Origin: Sepioteuthis lessoniana
Taxonomy: Eukaryota; Mollusca; Cephalopoda; Myopsida; Loliginidae
NCBI GenBank assembly: GCA_963585895.1
Contig: OY757916.1
Location: 19,253,027-19,317,026, forward strand
Direction: 5' to 3'
Length of the DNA stretch: 64,000 bases
Shown: positions 41,100 to 51,279 of the stretch, in pieces
How the letters are laid out: each line of letters starts with the position of its first letter
Numbering within the stretch: the first letter of the stretch is position 1
Made by a program: the position numbers and the translations under genes
The notes under the pieces: model-generated
Seen by the model: the letters and a program-made list of their open reading frames with translations, nothing else
What the model was told of the DNA's origin: nothing
Database searches by the model: none

Positions 41100-42400
41100 A
41101 CACGAAATACAGTCCTTTATTAAATACTTGTTGAAGTACACAGTTAAATGGTTTCAAGTATTTCTATTTAACATTAATATGCCTATCTAATAATAAACAA
41201 TTCTTAGCACACAGATAGTTTCGACTATTACTATTTTACATTAATAATTCTATTTAACAATAATGATTTCGTAGCACACAGTTTTATTTGAGCACAGCTA
41301 GATATTTTCAAAATTTGATTTGGTTTCGTTTTATGGCATATCAACTCTTGTGGATTATTCAATGCCAGAGCTTGTTAATACATATATATGTTATATACAT
41401 GATTTGTAAGCGAATAGTTTGTAGATAACATTATTTTTAAATTAACCAAAGCTCACTTGTTAGCACACAGTTAAATGGTTTCAAGTATTCAATAGTAATA
41501 AAAGAGTTTAACATCAGTCATTTGTGGGTGTTAATTTTTATCACAGACTTTTTTCCTCATCTTGGTAGTTTTTTTTGTTGTTTTTCTCACTACGTTTCGG
41601 CCAATTTCACCTTTGGCCGTCTTCAGGTGATTAACCGCGACCTAGGATAGGAATGCTAAGTCTTGTAACCGTATCCCCAGTAATTACTGCCTTCCATAGA
41701 CAACAACTATGGAAGGCAGTAATTACTGGTGATACGATTACAAGACTCAGCATTCCTATCCGAGGTCGCGGTTAATCACCCGAAGACGGCCAAAGGTGAA
41801 GTTGGCCGAAACGTAGTGAGAAAAACAACAAAAAAACTACCAAGATAAGGACAAAAGTCCTCAATAAAAATTAATACTCAGATTAAGAAACCTCATCTCA
41901 AAAAGGATTCCCAATAAAGACAATCAGTCATTTGTTTGCGCACTGTTAAATGCTTTCAAGTATTGCTATCTAACACTAATATTTCTATCTAACTTTATTC
42001 ATTTTTTTGCACACAGCTAAATGTTCTCCAGTATTGCTATCCAACAATAATATTTCTATTCCATATTATGCCTTTGTTTGCACACAGTTAAATGCTTTCA
42101 AGTATTGAAAAGTAATAAAACTGTTTAACATCAGTCATTTGTTTGCACACAGTTAAATGTTTAAACAGTAATATTTGAACAATTGACGAGACCCTAACAG
42201 GTACTATTACTCCATGTGAGAGTGAACCTGTGGGAAACGGCCATAAAGGAGTACTCCACATTCCTCAAAGCTCCAGGACTGGAGTCTCACCATCAGATGT
42301 TTTAGTGTCATACCGAGAACAATCATTTGGTGGGGAGTTACCCCATTGCAGAGATGCAGTCGGCGTATTCTACATCCACGAGCCAACTGGGCTGATTGAC
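41100..42400 (-). mobile_element. Element C, reverse, interrupted by a palindrome
   Basis: Internal units at 41110-41310 belong to a neighbouring copy. The tail (GGTTTCGTTTTATGGCATAT) begins near 41322, internal units run to 41525 and again from 41936, and the 5' domain is 42190-42395 (ACCCTAACAGGTACTATTAC, TGCAGTCGGCGTATTCTACA). The uninterrupted form of the split unit is seen nearby at 42130-42160. Confidence 0.8.
41526..41922. mobile_element. Palindromic insertion with 13-bp target duplication
   Basis: A hairpin of about 355 bp centred on 41703: CTTCCATAG-ACAACAA-CTATGGAAG (41691-41715), extending outward to 41526 and 41880 with few mismatches. A 42-bp single-copy end (41881-41922) follows. 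ATCAGTCATTTGT is present at 41513-41525 and 41923-41935, perfect. Each arm, read outward from the centre, contains (C/T)GAAGAC-GGCC-loop-GGCC-GAAACG (41781-41813 on +; 41593-41625 on -). No coding potential. Confidence 0.88.
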
Positions 42401-42484
42401 AGTCATGCCATAAGCAAAACAAAAAAATGGCCCTGATTCATTTTAGTTTCAGACTTTTCTCTACTAATACCACCCAGCCCAATA

Positions 42485-42965
42485 GAACTTGATTTGGTTT
42501 GGTTTGATTTAGTTTTATGGCATATCAACCACAAAAGATTATCTGATGCTAAATCCATTTTTATACATATAAACAGTCCTATTTCAAACAATACAGTTTA
42601 ACATAAGTACACAGTTTAAATGTCAAAAACAGCTCTATTCAAAACAATTCAATTTAGCATAAGTACAGTTTTTTTGTTTACACACACTTAAAAGTAAAAC
42701 AGTTCTATTTCAAACAGTTCAGTTTATCATAAGTACACTGTTGAGTTCGATTTAACCCATAGATAGGACCCTATCGGGTGCCACCACTCCGGGCCAAAGT
42801 GAACCTGGGAGCAATAGCAATAAAAGGGTATTCCGTATTCTACAAAGCTCCAGCATTACTAGATCCTCGCCAACAGATTGTTTAGTGTCATAATTAGGAC
42901 ACTCGTTGCGGGAATCTTACTCCTCTGCGGAGATGAAGTCGCTATATTCTGGAACCCCAGCCAAC
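42485..42965 (-). mobile_element. Element C, reverse, short
   Basis: Tail GATTTGGTTTGGTTTGATTT and ATGGCATATCAACCAC, internal units (AGTTCTATTTCAAACAGTTC), 5' domain (AGATAGGACCCTATCGGGTG, GTGTCATAATTAGGACACTC), ending near 42963. Confidence 0.8.
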
Positions 42966-43119
42966 AAAAGAACTTGAGTGATACTATATAAAAATGAAGA
43001 CCGGTATTGTATATATATTTTTGTTTATATGTACTTGTTTATGTTGTTTTTTCTTTTTTTTTGGTTTTTTTTTTTTTTGGTTTGATTATAGTCATCCCAA
43101 AACAATTTGCTACGAAGGT

Positions 43120-43350
43120 TTAGTTTCTTTGTTTAATGGCATGTCAACCTTTGTAGGTTATTTAATGCCAAAGCTATTCTCCTAGAAGAACAGTAGTGGT
43201 ACTATTTAACCCATAGCAGGGAGGATAAGGTGGTCCATACCTTTCCAAGGGTATTTGCCAAAAAGTGAACGTAATAGCGCAACTGGAGTACGAACTCCCT
43301 TACTACGATTCCGCAGTCCATCGCTTTAACAATTACACCACGAGGACACC
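43120..43350 (-). mobile_element. SINE-B, full-length, reverse
   Basis: Tail GGCATGTCAACCTTTGTAGG, AATGCCAAAGCTATTCTCC; central TACCTTTCCAAGGGTATTTG; B-box region GGAGTACGAACTCCC; head end AACAATTACACCACGAGGAC. Confidence 0.85.
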
Positions 43351-43815
43351 CCCTACGAAGGTTAAGATGCTATTAAACGAAGAAACCAAACGAGAACAAT
43401 TTCTTCTTAATTTCTCGATTCATGTATGTTTCCTAATGTACGTCAATGGAGGCGGTGTATTTTGCAAAGACAAAGAAACAAATCTAAATATTAAAAAAAA
43501 AAATTTCACCTCTTCATTATAACTTTTCAGCTTTTCAGTCGAGACTGCCAGGGCTGTAGAATACACCGACTGCATTTCTGGATATGACATTAAACCATCT
43601 GATGGCGAGACTCCTGTCATTACTCCCATGTCCACTCTGGTCTGGAGTGGTAGCACCTGATAGGGTCTTATCTATGGCTCAAATAGAACTATTTGACATT
43701 TAAACTGTGAGCAAAGAAATGAATTGTGCTATATTGATTTGTTAGTGATACATTGTAATACTAGGGACAATTTAACTGTGTGCAAACAAATAAGTAATGC
43801 TGAATAGAAGAATAA

Positions 43816-44050
43816 AAAGTTGGCGACCGTAGTCGAGGGCGATCAGAAGGCTCCTTTTTTAATAGCTACTACACCGAGGTGTAGGGGAGGGCGCTTGTCC
43901 TTTCGCTGGATTGCTCCTTTTTGCCCTTGATACGTACCTTATATTGCTGAGTGTTAAGCAAGGATGTATCAAGTACTGTTTTTAAAGTCTTTGGTATGAT
44001 GCGACCAGGGATTGAACCCAGATCTCCGGGACCATTGGCCAATGAGCCAT
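43816..44050 (-). mobile_element. SINE-D with perfect 13-bp target duplication
   Basis: AATAGAAGAATAA is at 43803-43815 and 44051-44063. The body follows SINE-D from TTGGCGACCGTAGTCGAGGG (3' end) to CCATTGGCCAATGAGCCAT (5' head, slightly shortened); B box AGGGATTGAACCCAGAT on the + strand. Confidence 0.9.
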
Positions 44051-44360
44051 AATAGAAGAATAATTAACGCTAAATTGCAATACTTGTAATCGCTGCACTA
44101 GCTGCCAACAAATGAATGATGTTGAATAGAATTATTAGTTAGATAGCAATAGTTGAAGCTTTTTAATTGTAAAGAAACAATAGCAATAGTAATGTGTAAA
44201 TATATTAATTTTTAACTACTTTAAAAATGAAATCATCTACTGTGTGCAAACAAATCACTGATGTTAAATCTGGACTGTTATATAGCAAAACGATTTTACT
44301 GTGTGCATAAAATGTGCTCAGGCTCATCTAGAAAATATGTTTGTAATCAATTTCAATTTC

Positions 44361-44648
44361 GGGAGGTGCCCGTGGTGTAATGGTTATCGTCGCAGGAATT
44401 GGACACGGCGACACGAGTTCAAATCCTGGACTGGTTGCATTTCACATGGCACTAATACCCTTGGGAAAGGTATGAATCCAATTATTCTCCCTCCAGCTAT
44501 GGGTAAATAGTAGGGCAGACTAGGTTCTTCAGCCTTGGTGAGGCAACTAGTCTAGGAGAAGGAAAACTCTGAATTAAAACCTGTTAAACTCCGCTTAAAA
44601 CATTGACTTTGTGTCATATCCTGCCCGAGCGGAGGAGTTGGGTAAATA
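44361..44648 (+). mobile_element. SINE-A, near-consensus
   Basis: GGAGGTGCCCGTGGTGTAAT head, ACGAGTTCAAATCCTGG B box, a 7-bp deletion just after it, CCCTTGGGAAAGGTATGAA, tail to GGAGTTGGGTAAATA. No convincing target duplication seen. Confidence 0.85.
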
Positions 44649-44907
44649 TGATAAATCATTTTAATAAATATATGTATAAACTGGATTTGGTATTTAATAA
44701 CATGCAATAGTTGATATGCCATAAAACCCAAACAAACCAAATTTTCAGCTTCTTTTTAAAAAGATTTATGTACAAAACTATGAAAATAAGACAATAAAAT
44801 TATAAATGAAAAAGGCAGGACAGTTATTGATTAAAACTCGCTTTTGGAAATCATTATTCAAATTAGGTATCCTATGACAGTGATAAACGCCATTTGTAAG
44901 TATATCT

Positions 44908-44946
44908 AATACACGTTGAACGCATTATAAGCGTTCAACGTGTATT
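44908..44946. repeat. Perfect 16-bp hairpin
   Basis: AATACACGTTGAACGC (44908-44923), 7-nt loop, GCGTTCAACGTGTATT (44931-44946). It abuts the truncated end of the duplicated element C block. Confidence 0.9.
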
Positions 44947-45306
44947 TTTTCTTTACACACAATTAAATGTAAAAGTAGTTAATTTTAAACAATTTAGTTT
45001 TGCGTAATTACAGTTTAGTTCAATTTGACCAATAGATAGGACCCTATGAAGTGCTACCCCTCCAGGCCAGAGTGGACCTCGGAGTGATAACAATGAAAGA
45101 GTACACCGTATTTCCCAAAGCTCCTGGTTTACTGCAGCCTTACCATTAGATTGTTTAGTGTCATATCCAAGACACTCATTGGAGGGAGTCATATCTTTCT
45201 GCAGCGATGCAGTCAGTGTATTCTACAGCTCAAGCCGACCGGGCCATTGCTTAATGTAGCGATTAATGATTTAATTAATAAAGTTTGAATTAATAAAAAA
45301 AAAAGA
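44946..45306 (-). mobile_element. Truncated element C plus A-tailed extension, copy 1
   Basis: Nearly identical to 47155-47519 throughout, including the 5' domain and, beyond it, CATTGCTTAATGTAGCG, AATAAAGTTTGAATTAATAA and an A-tract. The A-tract after AATAAA on the + strand suggests that a + strand transcript, antisense to element C, was polyadenylated and copied. The 79-codon reverse frame is shared by both copies only because the DNA is duplicated. Confidence 0.8.
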
Positions 45307-45318
45307 AACAATTTAATA

Positions 45319-45814
45319 CCTACCTGGCTTTAGCTGGGCCGTCTGGCATTCGTGCCAGACGGGTATCAAACATCAATGGCAGACTCGAGGCCGAAAGGCT
45401 CCGGTTTTGGCTAGACAACCTTCGGGTGGGCGAGCTGCAATATTGACACCTTTGTCCTCCTTGTATAGCACTGAACCTTGCTGTCCTTTCGAGTCTCATT
45501 GGGTGCCCCTTTCATATGGCCTTGTGCCACATCTAAGCAAAAAGCTTAGTAAATTACCACTGGACCTTGCTGTCCAGTTTAAACTATAATCAGGCATACG
45601 TGCCAGGACCCAGATTTGGGTCCAAGGCCAGCTAGGCTCATCAGGCCCACATTACACTAAGTGGACCGATGACCATCATAGACCAGCAGGGCTCGAGCCT
45701 CGGCTCGTGCCCGACCTTTCCCTCTCTTGAATCCCCGCAATAATCGACCTTCGGGTCATTGACGTTGTGTCGAGTCCTGTCTGGTGGGAGGCAGTGACAA
45801 ATACTGTGCGTTAT
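45319..45814 (+). mobile_element. SINE-G (beta) with 12-bp target duplication
   Basis: AACAATTTAATA at 45307-45318 and 45815-45826. Head region GCTTTAGCTGGGCCGTCTGG and CATTCGTGCCAGACGGG, GGCTCGAGCCTCGGCTCGTG (B-box-like region), tail GACGTTGTGTCGAGTCCTGT, GACAAATA. Contains extra sequence relative to 6689-6989 (CTGTCCTTTCGAGTCTCATT and following). Confidence 0.85.
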
Positions 45815-45829
45815 AACAATTTAATATGA

Positions 45830-46200
45830 CCTTGGCCTTTTTTATGTAAGTTTGAAAGCGAAATCACTTACAGGAGCTCGTATTTATTCCTCACGTTTTC
45901 ATCATTCCTGATGTAATCGAGTCGTACGAATCAAGCATGCCTCCATTTCGTAAAATATGTCCTCGAGCTAAGAAATAGCGTACTCCAGTTACCCACACTT
46001 GAAACAATCGCAGAGATCAACCCAAGGGAAGTGCTTTACTCTAGGAAAACAGCTTATATGATGGCTTTAATTCGATCTAAGACCAAGCAAATACGCATTT
46101 AAAATACCCTGTGCTTACCTACCAAAAAGGTATAGTTACCTCCAATTTTTGCGATTAATGAATAAAACCAACAATTGATATCGTCTAAACTTGTTTTATA
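45830..46200. other. Unassigned sequence
   Basis: No gene or repeat recognised. Confidence 0.5.
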
Positions 46201-46204
46201 CTTC

Positions 46205-46330
46205 AGTTGAAATGTTTCTTTGTTTAGAGGCATATCAACCTTCGTGGGTTATCTAATGCCAAAGCCATACTTATAGAACAGCAATTATACTATTTAACCC
46301 CTCCTTTGTGAGATAAGGGGGTTCAAAGTA
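46205..46330 (-). mobile_element. SINE-B, 3' part
   Basis: GGCATATCAACCTTCGTGGG, AATGCCAAAGCCATACTTAT, AACAGCAATTATACTATTTA, cut at GGGGGTTCA. Confidence 0.75.
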
Positions 46331-46357
46331 GATAACAGCAAGTACTATAAGCAATTT

Positions 46358-46495
46358 AAGGCCTGTGTGACAGACAAAATAACTATTCCCGTGTGACAGA
46401 CAAAATAACAAGGCCCGAGTAACAGACAAAATAACAACGTTCGTGTGACAGACTAAACAACATGGCCCGTGTTGCAGACTAAACAACAAAAAAGT
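46358..46495. repeat. 26-bp minisatellite, five units
   Basis: CAGAC(A/T)AAA(A/C)AAC recurs at 46371, 46397, 46423, 46449 and 46475, an exact 26-bp period. The separating block changes from CCCGTGTGA to CCCGAGTAA to TTCGTGTGA. Confidence 0.95.
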
Positions 46496-46764
46496 CATGT
46501 ATTGTCGCCACTTCAAAATGTTTTTAAGAGAAAATCATTTCTTCTTCATTTAATAATTCAAAATGAAAAATCTTTTACAAACATTCTTCTTTTTTGTTAA
46601 ATAGAAGAAAAGATCTGTTCAATTTTTTAGCTAAATTAAAGAAGTGTTTTTTTGTTTTGTTTTGTTTTTTGTTTTTAGGAGTCATTGTTTGATTATGAAG
46701 AAAATCATTTGAGAAGAAAAAAATGAATATTCTCAGCAATTTACTAGAATGTCACAGGGAATTA

Positions 46765-46990
46765 AGTTTTGTTTCTTTTAATGGCATATTAACCTTCCTT
46801 GATTATTTAATGCTTAAGCCATCTTTGTGGAAGAACAGCAGTGATACTATTTAACCCATTGTTGAAAGGCAGTTCATACCTTCCCAAGAGAATTAAGGTC
46901 GAAAGTGAGCATAATGTCTTAAGTATAATTCGAACTCGCTTACTTCGAGACTGCAGTCCAGCACTTTAACCATTACGCCACAGGGGACTT
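46765..46990 (-). mobile_element. SINE-B, full-length, reverse
   Basis: Tail GGCATATTAACCTTCCTTGA, central CTTCCCAAGAGAATTAAGG, B box ATAATTCGAACTCGC, head end TTAACCATTACGCCACAGGG. Confidence 0.8.
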
Positions 46991-47519
46991 CACTGACGTA
47001 TCACCCCTTTTGGGGTCATTTAACGATGAATTAAGTCACTTTGATAAAAGTTTCAAACAATTCAGTTTAACATAAGTACAGATTTGTTTATACAGAGTTA
47101 ATTGTCGAAGCAGTTCTATTTCAAAGAATTCAGTTCAGCATAAGTTCACAGTTTGTTTTTTCTTTACACACAATTAAATGTAAAAGGAGTTAATTTTAAA
47201 CAATTTAGTTTTGCGTAATTACAGTTTAGTTCAATTCGACCAATAGATAGGACCCTATGAAGTGCTACCCCTCCGGGCCAGAGTGGACCTAGGAGTGATA
47301 ACAATGAAAGAGTACACCGTATTTCCCAAAGCTCCTGGTTTACTGCAGCCTTACCATTAGATTGTTTAGTGTCATATCCAAGACACTCATTGGAGGGAGT
47401 CATATCTTTCTGCCGAGATGCAGTCAGTGTATTCTACAGCTCAAGCCGACCGGGCCATTGCTTAATGTAGCGTTTAATAATTTAATTAATAAAGTTTGAA
47501 TTAATAAAAAAAAGAAAAA
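46990..47519 (-). mobile_element. Element C plus A-tailed extension, copy 2
   Basis: Longer sister of 44946-45306. It keeps the variant tail (GACGTATCACCCCTTTTGGG) and internal units (46990-47155) that copy 1 lacks, and ends with the same AATAAAGTTTGAATTAATAA and A-tract. Confidence 0.8.
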
Positions 47520-47524
47520 ACTAT

Positions 47525-48345
47525 GATAAAATACGAAAATCAAATCAAATAGAATTAGAAATATCCCACTATTCAACTTCAACCGAAAGTTAAACTTTCG
47601 GGGCCGAAAGAATAATTCAGTCTCTTTCGGTGCCTTACCTGTTTACTGGACACATGCGTTCTGCAGACCTCTCGAAACGAGCAGTTCACACGATGTAACT
47701 TTTATTATATGAATTTATGAACAAAATATTTTTTTTTCAAAATTTCGCAAAACAAACTCATAATAGTACCTCCTGTCCCAAAGTGGTCACCCGTTTAAGT
47801 ATGGTGTGGCAGATTAGGAGACTAGAGGTATGTTAGGCGGATTTTTTCCAAGACTTATTTCAGATGGTTGTGGAACCGACAATCAAAAATATGACACCAC
47901 AAATACTACAAACTGATCAACATTTATTATGGTTACTAAAAGGTATTATATACTTTCTTGTGGTGAGAATTCTAGAAAATCTTTTCCCTTTTGGCCGTTT
48001 GTTGTAATCTCTTATTTCTCAGCAAGCAGCTTCCATAGAAGGTTGTAAAAAAATAGCTCAAAATAGCTGTAGCCTCTTGTAGAGCTATATATATGAGAGA
48101 GAGTGAGAGTGAGGTACGCGTGTGAGGCGAGTTAGCAAGTGCTATATCTGGCCTTTCCAGTTCATTAGAGTTTGGACCCTCAATCAAATCTTCAGACGGC
48201 GACTGTTGGAGACTCTGACGACTGAGGATCTGTTAACTTTTTGATGCCACCTGAATGAACAAACAATTAAAGTCTTGCTGTGACACGACATACGGTTAAA
48301 TACTTAATTAATAGGTAAAAATTAGAATTCATGAAAAATATTCTA
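47525..48345. other. Unassigned; possible LTR-like end
   Basis: No gene seen. The stretch 48060-48300 is GC-richer (GTACGCGTGTGAGGCGAG, GGCGACTGTTGGAGACTCTG) and could be part of an LTR, but there is no supporting duplication. (TA)n at 48350-48378. Confidence 0.4.
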
Positions 48346-48381
<36 letters not shown>

Positions 48382-48560
48382 CAAAAACAAAAAAAAATCC
48401 TTAAAATAAGTATCTTTTTGTTCAAGGCTTATATTAACCTAAAAAGCAGGTTGATCGTTCTTAAAGGTCAGTTAAGTGCGAGACAATTGTTTTTGATTTT
48501 AAAGGTTAACAAATTCATTTGATTCTTCGGTTGTCAACTAACTTCATCAATCATAATGAT

Positions 48561-48767
48561 CCTATTTACCAACCCCTCCGCTCAGGCAGGATATGACACA
48601 AGGTCAATTTTTAAGCGAAGTTCAACAGGTTTGAATTCAGAGTTTTCCTTCTCCTAGACTAGTTGCCTCACCAAGGCTGAAGAACCTAGTCTGTCCTACT
48701 ATTTACCCATAACTGGAGGGAGAATAATTGGATTCATACCTTTCCCAAGAGTATTAGTGCTATGTGA
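48561..48767 (-). mobile_element. SINE-A, 5'-truncated, with 12-bp target duplication
   Basis: AATCATAATGAT at 48549-48560 and 48768-48779. The copy contains the tail and central domain (to TATTAGTGCTATGTGA) but not the tRNA-like head. Since the duplication encloses the truncated form, the head was never copied. Confidence 0.9.
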
Positions 48768-48939
48768 AATCATAATGATGAAACGGGTCATTTCGTAAAA
48801 CATATTTTTCTAGTCCTTATCTTGAAGGTCAATGTCAAAAGGTAGATTTAATTTTGCACGACCCTAAATAAAGGCGAGCCGGGTATGGCTCATCTAGTCA
48901 GGTGAGGCTGAGAATTTTTTGTTCAACCCCAATATCTCT

Positions 48940-49110
48940 AAACCTATTCCCATTGGTCAAAGCATCTAAAAAGGGTTTTCTCTATAAATGTAAAATATCA
49001 TCCTGAACTAGGATTGGCTGACCAATGGGAATATGACTCCTAATTGTCTCTTATTGGAAAACCAATCAGAAACCGTTTTTAGGCCAGATATTGATCTATA
49101 AAAATGGGAT
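48940..49110 (+). promoter_or_regulatory. Putative LTR promoter (CCAAT boxes and TATA box)
   Basis: Inverted CCAAT at 48951 (CATTGG), GGATTGGCTGACCAATGGG at 49011-49029, TATTGGAAAACCAATCAG at 49052-49069, and a TATA box CTATAAAAAT at 49096-49105; an earlier CTATAAATG is at 48982. This pattern fits an LTR U3 upstream of the gag remnant at 49940. AATAAA at 49374 would mark the end of R. Confidence 0.55.
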
Positions 49111-49939
49111 AATTAAACGAATCCTTAAAAAGATGAGAAAAAGGGACCAAGAAGAAACTCAAGACTGTCAAAGAAGTACCTCTTCTAGACCCGAGAGCAC
49201 TCCGAACAACCTTCAGACGATACAAAAATTCAAAGTCCCAGACATTAGAGACGTTAGTGTTACTCTAACCGCACCTCATCGTAATTCTTCCTCTCTCGAT
49301 ATTCTTTCTTCTTCTGTTTGCCAGGAAAGCAAACCTAGTTTGTTTGTTATTTATTGTTTCATAAATGTGTTTTAATAAAAACGATTTTTTGTTGTTAAAC
49401 AACGGGTTTTCTCTATTCTTTGAGTTACTAGACAATCTGACCGTCAGAAGAAGATCGAACGAGCTGATTTGTGTCAACCTTAATTCGTGGATCTTTCAAA
49501 TACAGCGTGGGCACGGAAGGTTTTGGCAAAGCAAACAGTCGGAAGCTAATGTAGTAGTCATAAACACAATAGCCACAACGAGTACTGTGACTAGTAGTCA
49601 CACCGCATTGAGCTCCGTGACTAGCATAGAACCACATCTGGTGCGTTTAAACCAAGATCAACCCTAAGTAAACTTCACGGCCCAACCACACCACACTCAG
49701 ACTCGTCCCAGACGAATTCCGAATAATACAGCCACACCACACCAGAACCTGACCGAGAAAAATCTCCACAACGCAGCCACACCTAGAAAAACTTCGTCAC
49801 CCAAAGAAAATCTACAGATTCAGGGTAAGTGACTGTTTTTCTTCGCATGTCTTTATTCGTGGTGCAAATTGTTGGTTCTTTAGTTAGATATATTGTTGGA
49901 TAAATTGGTATCCCATTTAAAAAACAAAAAACATATCAA
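49111..49939 (+). mobile_element. Gypsy-like LTR R/U5 and leader
   Basis: Runs from the TATA box through AATAAA (49374-49379) to the gag start. CAC(A/C)CACAC-rich leader at 49680-49800, and a GGTAAGT splice-donor-like site at 49825-49831. The exact LTR end and primer-binding site could not be fixed. Small frames on both strands in this block are not genes. Confidence 0.5.
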
Positions 49940-50537
49940 ATGGCTAACATCAACCCAAGTCGGATCAAAAATCCCAAAATTTATTCTGGAAGGCCGACCG
50001 ACCTGAAACCATGACTAGCAGTATTTAAAAAGAAGTAACGGATCTACAAGCTAACAGATTCGGAGTTAATAAACCTAGCCTATGATTTTTCAGATGATGT
50101 TGTGTCAGAATGGATCGGAAACTATCTTGACGATCACCCAGACATTCCAATTAATGCCTTTTTCGAGAAACTAACGACATAGTATGGAGAGTTTGTAAAC
50201 TCAACTGACGCCGCTCGGGATTTGATGAAAGTAAAGCAAAAAAAAAGACGAATCTCTCGCCGAATTAGCGAGCTGAACGTCGAATCTTGCAAGGTTAGCG
50301 TATCGGGACTCAGTGTTAAGGGACGGATCAGCCGTGCAAGTACAGCTAGCTACATTTCTTATTGATGGAGTTAGTAACTCCTTTATTAAAGAGGATGTTG
50401 CGAGAGCTAATCCGACAACCTTGTCGGTGGCCTTGTCATCAGCAAGGGAAAGTGAAAGACTCTACGAGCGACTTCGAGGCTGTCAAGAAATAAAAGAAAA
50501 ACATACTAATAGATTTCCAGGCAGGGCAGGTTGGTGA
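49940..50537 (+). pseudogene. Gypsy-like gag remnant
   Basis: From the ATG at 49940 the frame reads MANINPSRIKNPKIYSG.., then LTDSELINLAYDFSDDVVSE, DDHPDIPINAFFEKL and DAARDLMKV. It shifts frame at the A-run near 50237 to KKDESLAELAS, LARLAYRDSVLR, QLATFLIDGVSNSFIKEDVA, then RANPTTLSVALSSARESERL. This is the capsid region of Ty3/gypsy-type gag (Retrotrans_gag pattern: DE(S)LAE..LA..A(Y)..). Gag would form the particle that packages element RNA. At least four in-frame stops plus the frameshift make it inert. Confidence 0.78.
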
Positions 50538-50945
50538 CAGGAACGGGTAGGTCTTCATACATTACTAAGGGCACCCAAGAAAGAAGATTACAGGGGAAAA
50601 TGGTCTGGGGAGAGCCGTGGTTGTTATAGTTGTAAAAAAAACTACACAACGAGCTATAAGAGATAAGGAAGGGAATGCTCAACACAGATTCAGTCAGCGA
50701 AAGCACTGGAATAGTAACGAAAAATGTTGTCCAAGTTCAACTGAGGAAGGTACGAATTATCGGGCCTCAGCAAAACAAAAAACCAGGGCACCAACGAAAA
50801 CTAAATTAGATAAAAAAAAAATGTAATCAGGTCAAATCTTCGAAGAAAGAAAGACACAAGTGTCAGAAATGTCCAAAGTCGCAAAATTGGGATATAGTTA
50901 AAAGTACTAAAAGAAAAGGAGCGGAAGAGAATGAATTTCTTACCC
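50538..50945 (+). pseudogene. Gag nucleocapsid remnant (CX2C zinc knuckles)
   Basis: Downstream of the capsid piece, GCYSCKK (cysteine codons at 50622-50624 and 50631-50633) and, further on, KCQKCPKSQNW near 50873 show the start of CCHC zinc knuckles typical of nucleocapsid. Later C and H positions are disrupted by frameshifts. The 69-codon frame 50617-50826 is the shifted remainder. Confidence 0.55.
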
Positions 50946-51140
50946 AAGGTTCGGACATTGTATGTAAGGTCAAGATTATGGGTAGGAAGATAGAAGTACT
51001 TTTAGATTCTGGATCGAAAGTCTCACTTTTGAAATCACCAGTTTTAAAGGACCTAAGGACTGACTCTATACGGGTGAGAGATTCAGATTTAACAGTGACA
51101 CAGGCTAACGGACGAAAGATAACGTTGTTCTTCTGAGACC
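50946..51140 (+). pseudogene. Retropepsin (aspartic protease) remnant
   Basis: Frame VCKVKIMGRKIEVLLDSGSK, VSLLKSPVLKDL, then RVRDSDLTVTQANGRKITLF, then a stop. LLDSGS is the D-S/T-G active-site motif of retroviral-type aspartic proteases, and the following hydrophobic strand fits the family. It lies where pro is expected after gag in Ty3/gypsy elements. Reverse transcriptase, RNase H and integrase are absent: the element ends near 51180, where a SINE-B tail begins. Confidence 0.7.
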
Positions 51141-51184
51141 ACGAGGTCTATCATATATCAAAGAAAATCGGATGGGAGTAAGAA

Positions 51185-51275
51185 TTTGGTTTGGTTTGGT
51201 TTGGTCTTTGTTTTATGGTATCCTTATAGAACAGCTGTGATACTATTCAATCAACAGCTGGAGAGATAAGGTGTA
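51185..51275 (-). mobile_element. SINE-B/element C tail fragment
   Basis: GAATTTGGTTTGGTTTGGTT, then TTTTATGGTATCCTTATAGA, AACAGCTGTGATACTATTCA. An internal part of the tail is deleted (GGTATC joins directly to CTTATAG). Confidence 0.65.
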
Positions 51276-51279
51276 AGGG

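Larger units (their letters stand above)
43540..44735 (+). mobile_element. Element C carrying SINE-D and SINE-A
   Basis: 5' domain 43540-43690 (with an internal deletion after TGCATTTC), internal units, SINE-D at 43816-44050, more units, SINE-A at 44361-44648, then the tail CTGGATTTGGTATTTAATAA..GTTGATATGCCATAAAACCC near 44684-44735. Two independent insertions sit in one host copy. Confidence 0.8.

Noticed and set aside
44953-47403. Two near-identical 79-codon reverse frames as a duplicated gene
   Set aside because: The frames lie in the 5' domain of element C; the DNA, not a protein, is what is duplicated, and other copies have stops.
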